Below, piece after piece: positions 1 through 10,764 of a stretch of DNA of 64,000 nucleotides. Made by a program: the position numbers and the translations under genes. Every line of letters starts with the position of its first letter. Position 1 is the first letter of the stretch. The notes under the pieces are model-generated. The model saw only the letters and a program-made list of their open reading frames with translations, did not search any database and was not told the origin of the DNA. Source of the stretch: Roseomonas sp. GTDB lineage: Bacteria > Pseudomonadota > Alphaproteobacteria > Acetobacterales > Acetobacteraceae. The stretch covers positions 1 through 64,000 of the forward strand of contig JADCEV010000013.1 of assembly GCA_020249865.1 (NCBI GenBank). Direction: 5' to 3'.

Positions 1-174
1 CCGATCATTCCATCCTGGGGGAATATCATGGCCGAAGGTCGCGCGCTCTGGCAGGTGAAGCCTTATATCGTGTTCTTCCCGGCCATCTTCCTTTCCATTA
101 CCGTGCTCGCGGTCAATCTGCTCGGCGATGGGCTGCGTGATGCGCTTGACCCGCGCATGGCGAAAAGGCTCTGA
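1..174 (+). CDS. ABC transporter permease (DppC/OppC-like), C-terminal fragment cut by window edge
   Basis: Open frame 1 from window start to TGA at 172-174, hydrophobic ...IVFFPAIFLSITVLAVNLLGDGLRDALDPRMAKRL, the typical C-terminus of peptide ABC permeases; directly upstream of two OppD/F-type ATPases. Confidence 0.85.
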   Translation, partial: PIIPSWGNIMAEGRALWQVKPYIVFFPAIFLSITVLAVNLLGDGLRDALDPRMAKRL

Positions 175-177
175 CCC

Positions 178-1167
178 ATGGCGATTCTCGAAATTGACAA
201 TCTGCAAACCCATTTCCGCACGCCCGATGGCATCAATCGTGCGGTGGATGGTGTTTCCTTCCATGTCGAAGCGGGGGAAACGCGCGCGGTGGTGGGCGAA
301 AGCGGGTGCGGCAAATCCGTCACCGCCATGTCCATTCTGCGCCTGATCCCGGAACCCCCCGGCAAGCTCGCCGGCGCCATCCGCTTCAATGGCAAGAATT
401 TGCTGGAACTCTCGGAAGCCGAAATGCGCGACATTCGCGGCAATGAGATCAGCATGATCTTCCAGGAACCCATGACCTCCCTGAACCCCGTGCTCACGGT
501 GGGCCGCCAGATTGGGGAGACGTTGCGCCTCCACCAAGGCATGTCGGCGCAGCAGGCGGAAGATCGCGCGGTGGAAATGCTGAAGCTGGTCGGCATTCCG
601 GAAGCCGAACGGCGCGTGAAGGAATATCCGCATCAGCTTTCAGGCGGTATGCGCCAGCGCGTGATGATCGCGATTGCACTTGCCTGCAACCCGAAGCTGC
701 TGATCGCCGATGAACCGACCACGGCGCTGGACGTGACCATTCAGGCGCAGATCCTCGATCTGATGCGCGACCTCAAGCATCGCGTGGGTGCTGCCATTGT
801 GCTGATCACCCATGATCTTGGCGTGGTCGCGGAAGTTGCCGAACGCGTGGTGGTCATGTATGCCGGGCGCAAGGTGGAAGAAGCGAAGGTCAGGCCTTTG
901 TTCCGCAACCCGCGCCACCCCTATACCCAGGGCCTGCTTGGGTCCGTGCCGAAGCTCGGTTCCTCACTGGATGGGACGGAAACGCGCTTGCAGGAAATCC
1001 CCGGCCTGGTGCCAAGCCTCAAGAAGAAGCTTGAAGGCTGTGTTTTCGCCAGCCGTTGCAACTATGCCACCGATCTTTGTCGCAGCGTCGCCCCGGGCCT
1101 CGAAGAAAAGGCGCCTGGCCATATCGTCGCCTGTCATTACGCCGTGAAGGAGGCCGCCGCGGCATGA
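178..1167 (+). CDS. Dipeptide/oligopeptide ABC transporter ATP-binding protein (DppD/OppD family)
   Basis: Walker [17 protein letters not shown] signature, C-terminal oligopeptide ABC extension ([15 protein letters not shown]). Confidence 0.95.
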   Translation: MAILEIDNLQTHFRTPDGINRAVDGVSFHVEAGETRAVVGESGCGKSVTAMSILRLIPEPPGKLAGAIRFNGKNLLELSEAEMRDIRGNEISMIFQEPMTSLNPVLTVGRQIGETLRLHQGMSAQQAEDRAVEMLKLVGIPEAERRVKEYPHQLSGGMRQRVMIAIALACNPKLLIADEPTTALDVTIQAQILDLMRDLKHRVGAAIVLITHDLGVVAEVAERVVVMYAGRKVEEAKVRPLFRNPRHPYTQGLLGSVPKLGSSLDGTETRLQEIPGLVPSLKKKLEGCVFASRCNYATDLCRSVAPGLEEKAPGHIVACHYAVKEAAAA

Positions 1168-2195
1168 GCACGCCTCTGCTCGAGGTCAATGACCTCAAGA
1201 AACACTTCCCCGTCCGCGCCGGCTTCCTGGGCGGCGTCACCGGCTATGTCTATGCGGTGGATGGCATTTCCTTTTCCATCGCCAAGGGGGAAACCCTGTC
1301 GCTGGTGGGTGAATCCGGCTGCGGTAAATCCACCGTCGGCAAGGCCATTCTGCGGCTGTTCGATATTACCGGCGGGCAAGTAACCCTGGATGGTACGCGC
1401 ATTGACGATATGCCGGCCGCGACACTCCGCCCGCTGCGCCGGCGCATGCAGGTGGTATTTCAGGACCCCTATTCCTCGCTCAATCCGCGCATGCGGGTAC
1501 GCGACATTCTGGCCGAGCCGATCCGCAATTTTGGCCTGGCCAAGGATGCCGCTGATCTGGAAAAACGCGTGGGCGACCTGATGGACCGCGTGCGCCTGCC
1601 GCGTGATGCCGTGGGGCGCTGGCCGCATGAATTCTCGGGCGGGCAGCGTCAGCGCATCGGCATCGCCCGCGCCCTCGCCGCCGAACCCGATCTGATCATT
1701 TGCGATGAGGCAGTCTCGGCGCTTGACGTGTCCGTGAAGGCGCAGATCGTGAACCTGCTGCAGGATTTGCAGAAGGAACTGGGCCTTGCGCTGCTGTTCA
1801 TCAGCCATGATCTGGCGATTGTGGAGCATATGACGCATCGCGTGGCGGTCATGTACCTTGGCAAGATCGTGGAAGTGGCCCCGAAGCGTGAGTTGTTTGC
1901 CGCGCCCAAGCACCCCTACACGGAAGCGCTGCTTTCCGCCGTACCGGTGCCCGAACCGGGGGCGCAGCGGGAACGCATCATCCTGAAGGGCGATGTGCCA
2001 AGCCCGATCAACCCGCCCAAGGGCTGCCGCTTCCATACGCGCTGCCCCTATGCCTTTGACCGCTGCCGAGTGGATGAACCCGCGCTGCGCCAGACGGAGC
2101 CCGGGCATTGGTCCGCCTGCCATTTGCATGACCGTCCGGCGGCCGAAAACCCACTGGCCGGGGCCAAGGGTGCTGCGCTGATCGCCAAGCACTAA
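1164..2195 (+). CDS. Dipeptide/oligopeptide ABC transporter ATP-binding protein (DppF/OppF family)
   Basis: [25 protein letters not shown]-terminal [15 protein letters not shown]; start ATG 1164 overlaps upstream stop (ATGA). Confidence 0.95.
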   Translation: MSTPLLEVNDLKKHFPVRAGFLGGVTGYVYAVDGISFSIAKGETLSLVGESGCGKSTVGKAILRLFDITGGQVTLDGTRIDDMPAATLRPLRRRMQVVFQDPYSSLNPRMRVRDILAEPIRNFGLAKDAADLEKRVGDLMDRVRLPRDAVGRWPHEFSGGQRQRIGIARALAAEPDLIICDEAVSALDVSVKAQIVNLLQDLQKELGLALLFISHDLAIVEHMTHRVAVMYLGKIVEVAPKRELFAAPKHPYTEALLSAVPVPEPGAQRERIILKGDVPSPINPPKGCRFHTRCPYAFDRCRVDEPALRQTEPGHWSACHLHDRPAAENPLAGAKGAALIAKH

Positions 2196-2344
2196 ACCGG
2201 AAAGCGCCCCCTTGCCGCAGGGCGCCTTCTTCGGGCATGATTTTACTCGGAAAAGCTTGACGAAGCCCCATCGCTTGGGTGAGGCTTTGGGTCGACACAT
2301 CCCTGGCCCATGGTCAGGTAGAAACAAAGATTGGGAGACGCGCT

Positions 2345-2848
2345 ATGCCGCAGGTGACACTTACCGTGAATGGTCAAACCCATACGGCCGAGGTTGAAGG
2401 CCGTACGCTTCTGGTTGAATTGCTGCGTGAGAAGCTGCGCATGACCGGCACGCATGTCGGCTGTGATACCAGCCAATGCGGCGCCTGCGTGGTGCATGTG
2501 AATGGCGAAAGCGTGAAATCCTGCACGACGCTCGCGGTGATGTGCAATGGCGCTAATGTCACCACCATTGAAGGCCTGGCTGCTGCCGATGGCACGCTCC
2601 ATGTGATGCAGGAAGCCTTCCGCGAATACCATGCCCTGCAATGCGGCTTCTGCACGCCGGGCATGGTGATGAGCGCGATTGACCTTGTGAACAAGCACCC
2701 GAATGGCATCACGGAACAGCAAATCCGCGAAGGGCTGGAAGGCAATCTGTGTCGCTGCACGGGCTATCATAATATCGTCAAGGCCATCGCGGCTGCGGCG
2801 GAAGTGATGCAGGGCAAGCGCCGCGAAATGGCGCGCGCCGCTGACTAA
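2345..2848 (+). CDS. coxS: CO/xanthine dehydrogenase family [2Fe-2S] small subunit
   Basis: [47 protein letters not shown] and [10 protein letters not shown]...[16 protein letters not shown]. Confidence 0.93.
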   Translation: MPQVTLTVNGQTHTAEVEGRTLLVELLREKLRMTGTHVGCDTSQCGACVVHVNGESVKSCTTLAVMCNGANVTTIEGLAAADGTLHVMQEAFREYHALQCGFCTPGMVMSAIDLVNKHPNGITEQQIREGLEGNLCRCTGYHNIVKAIAAAAEVMQGKRREMARAAD

Positions 2849-2928
2849 ACGGGCAGGGGTATAAGCCCCGCCTTTTGCGGCCACCGAGGCCCGCATCAAA
2901 ACAATGAGCCTGATGGGAGGCGTAAAAA

Positions 2929-5319
2929 ATGAACGTGGTGACACCGTTTGAAGGCATCGGCGCCAGCGTCCGCCGCAAGGAAGATTTCCGCTTCATCCAG
3001 GGCCGTGGTGCCTATACGGATGATGCGGATAAGCCCGGGCAGCTGCATGCCTGGATCCTGCGCAGCCCGCATGCCCATGCGCGCATCAAATCCGTTGATA
3101 TCTCGGCCGCGGCTTCCATGCCGGGCGTTGTGGAAATCTACACCGGCGCGGATATGGCGAAGGATGGCGTGGGTGGCCTCCCTTGCGGCTGGCAGATCCA
3201 CAACAAGGATGGTTCGCCCATGGCCGAACCGCCGCACCCGGTTTTGGCACAGGACAAGGTGCGCCATGTGGGTGACCCGGTGGCGGTTGCCATTGCCGCC
3301 ACGCGCCAACAGGCGCGCGATGCCGCCGAAGCGATCTCCGTTGATTATGAAGTGCTGTCCGCCGCCGCCACCATGGAAGCGGCGCTGAAGCCCGGTGCCG
3401 CTACCATTCATGACGGTGTGGCAGGCAACCTATGTTATGATTGGCATATCGGCGACAAGGCCGTGGTGGATGCGGCCTTTGCCAATGCCGCGCATGTGGT
3501 GAAATTCGATCTGGTGAATAACCGCCTGATCCCGAATGCCATGGAACCGCGTTCTGCGGTGGGCGAGTTTGATCGTACGACGGGCGATTACACCCTCACC
3601 ACCACCAGCCAGAACCCGCATGTCATTCGCCTGCTGATGGGCGCCCATGTGCTCCATTTGCCGGAATCGAAGCTGCGCGTGATCGCCCCCGATGTGGGCG
3701 GCGGCTTTGGCAGCAAGATCTACCATTACGCGGAAGAAGCCATTGTCACCTGGTCCGCCGGCAAGCTCGGCCGCCCAGTGCGCTGGACGGCGGATCGTAC
3801 CGAAAGCTTCATGTCCGATGCCCATGGGCGCGACCATGTGAGCCACGCCGAATTGGCGCTGGATGGCAATGGCAAGATCCTCGGGCTGCGGGTTTCCACC
3901 CTTGCGAATATGGGCGCCTATCTGTCCACCTTCGCGCCCTGCGTGCCGACCTATTTGTACGCCACGCTGCTTGCGGGTGTGTACACGACGCCGGTGATTT
4001 ATTGTGAAGTGAAGGCGGTCTTCACCAATACCGTGCCGGTGGATGCCTATCGCGGCGCCGGCCGGCCGGAAGCGACCTTCCTGCTGGAACGCCTGATGGA
4101 TGTGGCCTCGAAGCAAACCGGCATTGACCGGGTGGAACTCCGTCGGCGGAATTTCATCCAGCCCGATCAATTCCCCTATCAGACGCCGGTCGCGCTGCAA
4201 TATGACAGCGGCAATTACCACGCGACCCTGGATCAGGCGATGGCGGCAGCCGATTGGGCCGGCTTCCCGGCGCGGCGTGCGGAAGCGGCCAAGCGCGGCA
4301 AGCTGCGCGGCATTGGTTGTTCCACCTATCTGGAAGCCTGCGGCATCGCGCCTTCTGCCGTTGTCGGCAGCCTTGGTGCGCGCGCTGGTCTTTATGAGGT
4401 CGGCACCATCCGTGTGCATCCAACCGGCAGCGTGACCGTCCTGACCGGCGCGCATAGCCATGGCCAGGGGCATGAGACCACCTTCGCGCAGCTGGTCGCT
4501 GACAAGCTCGGCGTGCCAGTGGCACAGGTTGATATCGTGCATGGCGATACCGCCAAGGTGCCCTTTGGGATGGGCACTTACGGGTCGCGCAGCCTTGCCG
4601 TTGGTGGCAGCGCCATGATGAAGGCGATGGACAAGATCATCGCCAAGGGCAAGCGCATCGCGGCGCATCTGATGGAAGCCTCGGTGGATGATATCGAATT
4701 CGAACGCGGCACCTTCCGCGTGGCGGGCACGGACAAGACCAAGGCGCTGGTGGATATCAGCGTCGCGGCCTATGTGCCGCACAACTACCCGATTGAGGAA
4801 TTGGAGCCGGGCCTGGAAGAAACCGCCTTCTATGACCCGAAGAACTTCACCTATCCGGGTGGTTGCCATATCGCGGAGGTGGAGATTGATCCTGAAACCG
4901 GCCGCACATCGGTGATTAATTTCACCGCCGTGGATGATGTGGGCCGCGTGATCAACCCGATGATCGTGGAAGGCCAGGTTCAGGGCGGTGTCGCGCAGGG
5001 GATCGGGCAGGCCTTGCTTGAAACCTGCGTCTATGACGCGGATGGCCAGCTGCTATCCGGTTCCATGATGGATTACACCATGCCAAGGGCGGATGATCTG
5101 CCGCCCGTTTCGGTTGCGACTCATACCACGCTTTGCACCCATAACCCGCTTGGGGTGAAGGGCTGCGGCGAAGTGGGCGCGATTGGCTCACCGCCCGCCG
5201 TGATCAATGCCGTGGTGGATGCGCTATCCGATTATGGCGTGACGCATGTTGAAATGCCGGCAACCCCGGCAAAACTCTGGCAGATCATCAATAGCGGCCG
5301 CCGCGCGGCGGCAGAATAA
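2929..5319 (+). CDS. coxL: CO/xanthine dehydrogenase family molybdopterin large subunit, form II-like (AYRGAGR)
   Basis: Xanthine oxidase-family large subunit; [41 protein letters not shown]. Confidence 0.93.
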   Translation: MNVVTPFEGIGASVRRKEDFRFIQGRGAYTDDADKPGQLHAWILRSPHAHARIKSVDISAAASMPGVVEIYTGADMAKDGVGGLPCGWQIHNKDGSPMAEPPHPVLAQDKVRHVGDPVAVAIAATRQQARDAAEAISVDYEVLSAAATMEAALKPGAATIHDGVAGNLCYDWHIGDKAVVDAAFANAAHVVKFDLVNNRLIPNAMEPRSAVGEFDRTTGDYTLTTTSQNPHVIRLLMGAHVLHLPESKLRVIAPDVGGGFGSKIYHYAEEAIVTWSAGKLGRPVRWTADRTESFMSDAHGRDHVSHAELALDGNGKILGLRVSTLANMGAYLSTFAPCVPTYLYATLLAGVYTTPVIYCEVKAVFTNTVPVDAYRGAGRPEATFLLERLMDVASKQTGIDRVELRRRNFIQPDQFPYQTPVALQYDSGNYHATLDQAMAAADWAGFPARRAEAAKRGKLRGIGCSTYLEACGIAPSAVVGSLGARAGLYEVGTIRVHPTGSVTVLTGAHSHGQGHETTFAQLVADKLGVPVAQVDIVHGDTAKVPFGMGTYGSRSLAVGGSAMMKAMDKIIAKGKRIAAHLMEASVDDIEFERGTFRVAGTDKTKALVDISVAAYVPHNYPIEELEPGLEETAFYDPKNFTYPGGCHIAEVEIDPETGRTSVINFTAVDDVGRVINPMIVEGQVQGGVAQGIGQALLETCVYDADGQLLSGSMMDYTMPRADDLPPVSVATHTTLCTHNPLGVKGCGEVGAIGSPPAVINAVVDALSDYGVTHVEMPATPAKLWQIINSGRRAAAE

Positions 5320-5331
5320 GGGACCATAGCC

Positions 5332-6123
5332 ATGTATGATTTCGCCTATCACAAGCCCACCAACCTTGCCGATGCCGCGAAGCTTTTGGCTGATCCGGAT
5401 GCCAAGGCGGTCTCTGGCGGGCATACGCTGATCCCGGCGCTGAAGCACCGGCTGAACAAGCCCTCAGCACTCGTGGATCTTTCCGGTATTGCCGAGATGA
5501 AGGGCATTCGCCGCGAAGGCAATGCCATCATCATCGGCGCGCTGACACGGCATGTGGAAGTCGCCAATAGCGCGGAAGTGAAGGCCGCCATTCCGGCGCT
5601 CGCCTATCTTGCCTCGCATATCGGTGATGTGCAGGTGCGCAATCGCGGCACGATTGGCGGTTCGGTTTCCAATAACGACCCGGCGGCGGATTACCCCGCA
5701 GCCGTGCTTGGCCTTGGCGCCACCATCCACACCAATAAGCGCAAGATCGCGGCGGATGATTTCTTTCAGGGCATGTTCACCACGGCGCTCGGCGCGGATG
5801 AGATTCTGGTGGCGGTGGAATTTCCGATCCCTGAGAAGGCCGGCTACGCCAAGATGAAAAACCCGGCCAGCCGTTATGTGATGGCGGGGGTTTTCGTCTC
5901 CAAGGGCGCCGGCGGAGTGCGGGTTGCGGTGAATGGCGCCGGGCCTTGCGTGTTCCGTCAGGCGGATATGGAAAAGGCGCTGGCGGGCAATTTCTCGGCC
6001 AATGCCATTGCCGGCATTGCGCAATCGGCTGATGGGCTGAATAGCGATATCCATGGCAGCGCCGAATATCGCGCCCATCTGGTGGGCGTGATGGCCAAGC
6101 GTGCGATGGCGGCCGCTGGCTGA
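5332..6123 (+). CDS. coxM: CO/xanthine dehydrogenase family FAD-binding medium subunit
   Basis: FAYHKPTNLADAAKLLADPDAKAVSGGHTLIPALKHR and RNRGTIGGSVSNNDPAADYPAA. Confidence 0.93.
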   Translation: MYDFAYHKPTNLADAAKLLADPDAKAVSGGHTLIPALKHRLNKPSALVDLSGIAEMKGIRREGNAIIIGALTRHVEVANSAEVKAAIPALAYLASHIGDVQVRNRGTIGGSVSNNDPAADYPAAVLGLGATIHTNKRKIAADDFFQGMFTTALGADEILVAVEFPIPEKAGYAKMKNPASRYVMAGVFVSKGAGGVRVAVNGAGPCVFRQADMEKALAGNFSANAIAGIAQSADGLNSDIHGSAEYRAHLVGVMAKRAMAAAG

Positions 6124-6150
6124 AGCCCCTTTCGGCTTTCGCAACACAAG

Positions 6151-6182
6151 AAATGGCGGCCTTAGGGTCGCCATTTTCGTTT
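6151..6182 (+). terminator. Intrinsic terminator-like hairpin downstream of coxM-like gene
   Basis: AAATGGCG-gccttagggt-CGCCATTT, 8-bp perfect stem, followed by TCGTTT. Confidence 0.5.
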
Positions 6183-6253
6183 CCGGCAATCGCCCGCTGG
6201 CACCGCGGGCGCTTCTGCGCCATGATCCCCGCATAGGGTGCGGGAGGGCCGCC

Positions 6254-6658
6254 ATGGAAATCAACAATCCCGAGATCATCGCCGAAGTTCGTGCGGTGTT
6301 TGACCGATACGAAGCCGCCATCGCCGCCAATGATGCGGCGGTGCTTGATAGCTCCTTTTGGGATGATCCGCGCGTGGTGCGTTACGGCATTACGGAACTG
6401 CTTTATGGCATCGAAGCCATTCGCGCCTTTCGCGCCAGCGTGAAATCCTATGCGCCGCGTGCGCAGAAGAAGATCACCATCACGACCTTCGGGCGCGACT
6501 TCGCGACCACCAATCTGGAATTTCAGCGCCTGGATAGCGGGTTGATCGGGCGCGAGACCAAGATCATGGCGCGCATCCCAGGCCAGGGCTGGCGCGTTGT
6601 CTCCGCCCATGTCTCACTCATGGCGCAAACCGATCCAGGCCGTGTCGCGAAAGGCTGA
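6254..6658 (+). CDS. AtzH/HpxZ-like (DUF3225, NTF2-fold) protein
   Basis: MEINNPEIIAEVRAVFDRYEAAIAANDAAVLDSSFWDDPRVVRYGITELLYGIEAIRAFR resembles AtzH-like/HpxZ proteins. Confidence 0.8.
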   Translation: MEINNPEIIAEVRAVFDRYEAAIAANDAAVLDSSFWDDPRVVRYGITELLYGIEAIRAFRASVKSYAPRAQKKITITTFGRDFATTNLEFQRLDSGLIGRETKIMARIPGQGWRVVSAHVSLMAQTDPGRVAKG

Positions 6659-6662
6659 TGCC

Positions 6663-7313
6663 ATGAGCAAAACCGTCGAATGCTTCTACACGCTCTCCTC
6701 CCCCTGGATGTATCTGGGGGGCAAGCAATTATCCGAAATCATCAAGCGCCACGGCGCCAATCTGGTCTTGCGACCCTATGATTTTCGGCTGGTGGTGCCG
6801 CATGCCGGCGGCATACCACTCCGCACCCGCCCGGAACCGCGCCAGGATTACCATGCGCTGGAACTGGACCGTTGGGCGCTGCATCTTGGCATCCCGATCA
6901 AGCTGAAGCCTAAGCACTACCCGCCATCGGACCAGCGCCCGGCCGGCCATATGGTCATGGCGGCGGCAGCGCGCGGCATGGATGCCATGCGGCTTTCCCA
7001 TGCGCTGCTGACCGCGCTTTGGCTGGAGGACCGCGACATTGCCGACCCGCATGTTCGTGTCGCCATCGCCGAAGAACAGGGCATGCCGGGCGAAAGCCTG
7101 CACCGGGAAGAAGAAAGTGCGAGCATCCAGGCGGAGTTTGACCGCAACAACCGCGACGCCATCGCCCGCGGCGTTTTCGGCGCGCCCACCTATATTTGCG
7201 ATGACCTGTTCCTTTGGGGCCAGGACCGGCTGTTCTTCCTGGACAAGTATCTGAGCGGCCAGTCAGTCCAATCCGGCCCGGTCAAGACCATCGCCAAGAC
7301 AAGGGCGCGCTGA
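6663..7313 (+). CDS. 2-hydroxychromene-2-carboxylate isomerase-like DsbA-family protein
   Basis: ECFYTLSSPWMYLGGKQL...ARGVFGAPTYICDDLFLWGQDRLFFLDKYL. Confidence 0.85.
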   Translation: MSKTVECFYTLSSPWMYLGGKQLSEIIKRHGANLVLRPYDFRLVVPHAGGIPLRTRPEPRQDYHALELDRWALHLGIPIKLKPKHYPPSDQRPAGHMVMAAAARGMDAMRLSHALLTALWLEDRDIADPHVRVAIAEEQGMPGESLHREEESASIQAEFDRNNRDAIARGVFGAPTYICDDLFLWGQDRLFFLDKYLSGQSVQSGPVKTIAKTRAR

Positions 7314-7315
7314 GC

Positions 7316-8587
7316 ATGACGCGCCATGTCGTGGTGATTGGCGCCGGCGCGGTTGGCGCGGCCTCGGCGCTTGCGGCGCTGAAGGAAGGCTACCGCGTCA
7401 CCATCCTCGATCCCGGAGAGCCGGGCGGGGAGCAGGCGGCATCCTATGGCAATGGCTGCTGGCTCAGCCCCATGTCGGTGATCCCGCCAGCGGTGCCGGG
7501 CATTTGGAAGAAGCTGCCGAAATTCCTCTCGGACCCGCTGGGGCCTCTCGCCATCCGCTGGAGCTATTTGCCGAAGGTCGCGCCCTGGCTGATCCGCTAT
7601 CTGGCGTCAGGTTGGCGCTGGGAGGATGTGGCGAAGACCGCGGGGGCGCTCCGCCCGCTGGTGCAGGATGCGCCCCGGCTGCACAAGGCTTTGGCGGACC
7701 AGGCCGGGGTTGGCCATCTCATTGAAAGGCGGGGGCTGATGTACATCTACCCCTCACGCGCCGATTTTGAGGCTGAACGGAAGGCCTGGGACATCCGCCA
7801 CCAGGTCGGCGTGCGCTGGATTGAACTTGACGCGGATGAGCTTCGCCAGCGCGAACCGGAACTCGACCGCCGCTATGGTTTCGGGATTTTCGTGGATGAG
7901 GGCGGGCATTGCACCGACCCCGGCGCCTATGTCGCGGCCCTGATTGCCCTTGCCCAAGCCGAGGGTGCCAAGCTGCACCGGGACCGCGCCACCGGTTTCC
8001 GCATCGAAGCCGGTCGGCTGCGTGCCGTGACGACAGGGCAGGGGGAGGTGGCCTGCGACGCCGCCGTGATCGCTGCCGGGGTGCATTCCAAGCCGCTGGC
8101 CCGCGCTGCCGGGGATGATGTGCCGCTCGAGAGCGAACGCGGCTATCACGCCGAAATCAGCGCGCCCGAAGTCTCGCCGCGCCATGGGTTGATGCCGTCA
8201 GACGGCAAAATGTCCATCATGCGCACCGCGCGCGGCTTGCGTTGCGCGGGTCAGGTGGAGATTGCCGGGATTGAGGCCGCGCCCAATTGGCAGCGCGCGG
8301 AAATCCTCAAGAATCATCTGCTTGGCTGCTTTCCGGGCCTGCCGCGCGATCTGCCGGCGGAGCGGGTGAAGTTTTGGCTCGGCCATCGGCCTTCCATGCC
8401 GGATGGCATGCCCTGCCTTGGCCCATCCCGCGCCAGCCCGGATATCATCCATGCCTTTGGCCATGGCCATACCGGGCTTGTCGCCGCCGCCCGAACGGGG
8501 GAGGTGGTGGCGGCCCTGCTGGCCAGCCGCGCCCCGCCAATTCCCATCGGTGCCTTCGACTCGCGACGATTCAAGGCGTTTTTTTAG
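7316..8587 (+). CDS. FAD-dependent oxidoreductase, D-amino acid dehydrogenase (DadA)-like
   Basis: N-terminal HVVVIGAGAVGAASALAALKEGYRVTILD Rossmann motif; C-terminal GHGHTGLVAAARTGEVVAALLA. Confidence 0.9.
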   Translation: MTRHVVVIGAGAVGAASALAALKEGYRVTILDPGEPGGEQAASYGNGCWLSPMSVIPPAVPGIWKKLPKFLSDPLGPLAIRWSYLPKVAPWLIRYLASGWRWEDVAKTAGALRPLVQDAPRLHKALADQAGVGHLIERRGLMYIYPSRADFEAERKAWDIRHQVGVRWIELDADELRQREPELDRRYGFGIFVDEGGHCTDPGAYVAALIALAQAEGAKLHRDRATGFRIEAGRLRAVTTGQGEVACDAAVIAAGVHSKPLARAAGDDVPLESERGYHAEISAPEVSPRHGLMPSDGKMSIMRTARGLRCAGQVEIAGIEAAPNWQRAEILKNHLLGCFPGLPRDLPAERVKFWLGHRPSMPDGMPCLGPSRASPDIIHAFGHGHTGLVAAARTGEVVAALLASRAPPIPIGAFDSRRFKAFF

Positions 8588-8689
8588 CTTTTCATCCGCC
8601 TCACTTAAGATTTTTCTCGCTTTTCGGGAAATGCGGTGTCATGCTGCCAAATACCAGCGTTGCATCCCGCGCGTTGCGGTCATTTATGT

Positions 8690-9463
8690 GTGGATAGTCA
8701 AACAGTGTTTCCTGAAAACGAGCACCAGGATAGCACCGGGCCGATCGAGGCCGAGGTGAAGTGGTACAACTCCCGTAAAGGCTTCGGCTTCGTACTGGGA
8801 CCAGATGGGCAGGATGTGTTTTTTCACGCCTCTGCCCTGACAGAGGCAGGCATTGAGCCGCCCGATACCGGCGACAAGCTGGTTTGCGAAATCGGGTCTG
8901 ACCGGCAGGGCCGGCGCCTGATCACGCGAATCATGCAGTTGAAGAAGGGCGAAGGTGGTGGCGAAGCGCGCCCGCCGCGCCGTGAATTCGGCGGCGGTGG
9001 CGGCTTTGGGGATCGTCCCCCGCGCCGCGATTTCGGGGATCGTCCCCCGCGCCGTGATTTCGGTGATCGCCCCCCGCGCCGTGATTTCGGTGGCGGCGGC
9101 GGCTTTGGCGGCGGTGGCTTCGGTGATCGTCCCCCGCGCCGTGACTTTGGTGGCGGCGGCTTTGGTGGTGGCGGCGGTTTTGGTGACCGTCCCCCGCGTC
9201 GTGATTTCGGGGATCGTCCGCCGCGCCGCGAATTCAACCGCGATGAAGGCGGCCCGACCTATGACATCGCCGGCACGGTCAAGTGGTTTGACCAGGTGCG
9301 CGGCTTTGGCTTCGTGACGCCGGAAGATGGCGGCCAGGATGTTTTCCTGCATTCTTCGGTGCTGCAACGCGCCGGCAAGCAGGATGTGCAGCAGGGCGAA
9401 AAGGTAGCACTTGAAGTGCGTGACGGTCAGCGGGGCCGCCAGGCCGTGAATATGAAGGGCTGA
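8690..9463 (+). CDS. Tandem cold-shock-domain protein with RPPRR[DE]F / GGGFG low-complexity linker (start uncertain; ORF extends to 8636)
   Basis: CSD1 VKWYNSRKGFGFVLGPDGQDVFFHASAL; CSD2 VKWFDQVRGFGFVTPEDGGQDVFLHSSVL; linker with seven RPPRR[DE]F units and Gly/Phe blocks. Confidence 0.88.
   Translation: MDSQTVFPENEHQDSTGPIEAEVKWYNSRKGFGFVLGPDGQDVFFHASALTEAGIEPPDTGDKLVCEIGSDRQGRRLITRIMQLKKGEGGGEARPPRREFGGGGGFGDRPPRRDFGDRPPRRDFGDRPPRRDFGGGGGFGGGGFGDRPPRRDFGGGGFGGGGGFGDRPPRRDFGDRPPRREFNRDEGGPTYDIAGTVKWFDQVRGFGFVTPEDGGQDVFLHSSVLQRAGKQDVQQGEKVALEVRDGQRGRQAVNMKG
8971..9236 (+). repeat. Imperfect tandem coding repeat (GGGGATCGTCCCCCGCGCCGTGATTTC-like units) inside the CSD protein
   Basis: Repeated GATCGTCCCCCGCGCCGYGATTTCGG units separated by GGCGGCGG blocks. 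Confidence 0.85.
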
Positions 9464-9507
9464 AGCATCCAGCATCGTGGCCCATGTGGCTGCGACAGCG
9501 TTCTGAA

Positions 9508-9536
9508 AACGAGGGGCATGTCCCCTCGTTTTTTTA
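9508..9536 (+). terminator. Rho-independent terminator of CSD gene
   Basis: AACGAGGGG-CATGT-CCCCTCGTT followed by TTTTT; 9-bp stem. Confidence 0.88.
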
Positions 9537-9715
9537 TGGCGTAGAGCGGACGATGTTGGTTCCATTTGCGATTGAGAAAACTGAAGACAGCAACGGCATT
9601 TTTACCGAATTTCAATAAAAAACGTGGTTTTTCAGTAGTTTATTTAACAGCTTCTTCACCTTCATCTGGCAGTTTCGGCTTGTCCCCAAAACGGGCGCAG
9701 CGAAGGGAAAATCCC

Positions 9716-10546
9716 ATGAATCTGAATTCGGTGAATACCAACCTGGCGGCGATGACCGCCCTGCAATCCCTCAACCGGACCAATGATGCGCTCGGCGTTG
9801 TTCAGAAGCGTGTCTCCACCGGCTTTCGCGTGGCCGATGCCAAGGATGATGGCGGCGCCTTCGCGGTTGCGCAAACCGTGCGCGGTGATATCGCCGGCCT
9901 GACGGCTGCCAATGAACAATTGGGCGGTCTCAAGGGCGTTGTTGATGTGACCCTGCAAGGCCTTGGTCAGGTTTCAAAGACCATGGTGGAATTGCGGACG
10001 GTCCTGACGCGCCTGGCCGATGGCACCATCAATGGTGAGCAACGCGCGCAGTATGAACAGCAATACACGCAGTTGCAGACACAGATCGAACGCTTCATCG
10101 AAGATGCGACCTATAATGGCCGCACCTTGCTTTCGACCGCCGCGGCCAGTGGGGGCGGCGATATCGTATCCATTCGGAACGAAGCGGGCACCACCCTGAC
10201 CTTGGCCGCCTATAATGGGACAACCGATTTCGTGGTGGCCGCAGCACCCGCCGATGCCACAGCCGCACAGGCAGCGATTGCGGGTGACTGGGCGAACGTG
10301 AATGAAAATATCAATGACGCGCTCAATCGCCTTGGTGCGGATGCGCGCTATGTTGATGCCCAGATCAGCTATAACCGCGATAAGCTTGACGCGCTTGAAG
10401 GCGGGCTTGGTGCCTTGATTGATGCCGATCTTGCGAAGGAAGCGGCACGCCTTCAGGCCTTGCAGATCCGCCAGCAGCTTGGCACGCAAACGCTGTCCAT
10501 CACGAACCAGGCACCACAGGCGCTGATCTCGCTTTTCGGTCGTTGA
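9716..10546 (+). CDS. fliC: Flagellin (short, ~276 aa)
   Basis: MNLNSVNTNLAAMTALQSLNRTNDALGVVQKRVSTGFRVADAKDDGGAFAVAQ and C-terminal AREAARLQ-type helix EAARLQALQIRQQLGTQTLSITNQAPQALISLFGR. Confidence 0.95.
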   Translation: MNLNSVNTNLAAMTALQSLNRTNDALGVVQKRVSTGFRVADAKDDGGAFAVAQTVRGDIAGLTAANEQLGGLKGVVDVTLQGLGQVSKTMVELRTVLTRLADGTINGEQRAQYEQQYTQLQTQIERFIEDATYNGRTLLSTAAASGGGDIVSIRNEAGTTLTLAAYNGTTDFVVAAAPADATAAQAAIAGDWANVNENINDALNRLGADARYVDAQISYNRDKLDALEGGLGALIDADLAKEAARLQALQIRQQLGTQTLSITNQAPQALISLFGR

Positions 10547-10597
10547 CGTGAAGCGCTCCTTCGTCTGATCAGCTTCATGCGTGCGGATTTTTTGTGC

Positions 10598-10625
10598 AAC
10601 ACCACGGCATGCAAGCCGTGGTGTT
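10598..10625. other. Perfect 11-bp inverted repeat between the two flagellin genes
   Basis: AACACCACGGC-ATGCAA-GCCGTGGTGTT; no clear T-run, so terminator status uncertain. Confidence 0.75.
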
Positions 10626-10764
10626 TCCGCTTTATGATGCGAAAACCGAACAAAATTTTTTTGTTTTCGCCTACCAAATAAGGCCCACGATTCATCAAAT
10701 GTTATTTCTTTGATGCCAGTGTGGGTGACGCCTAAAATGGGCCTGCGATAAGGGAAAAAATCCG

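Noticed and set aside
3430-4869. 479-aa minus-strand ORF antisense to coxL-like gene
   Set aside because: Shadow ORF opposite a clear molybdopterin subunit.
8971-9236. Repeats in the CSD gene as CRISPR or minisatellite insertion
   Set aside because: Unit is in frame and encodes a consistent RPPRRDF motif; explained by protein repeats.
8684-9565. Long minus-strand ORFs (8684-9565, 8824-9237) with RGGRSPK repeats
   Set aside because: Reverse reading of the repetitive CSD linker; repeats are explained by the plus-strand coding frame.
9666-9685. TGGCAGTTTCGGCTTGT upstream of the first flagellin as a sigma54 promoter
   Set aside because: -12 element is displaced by two bases; not credible without TSS data.
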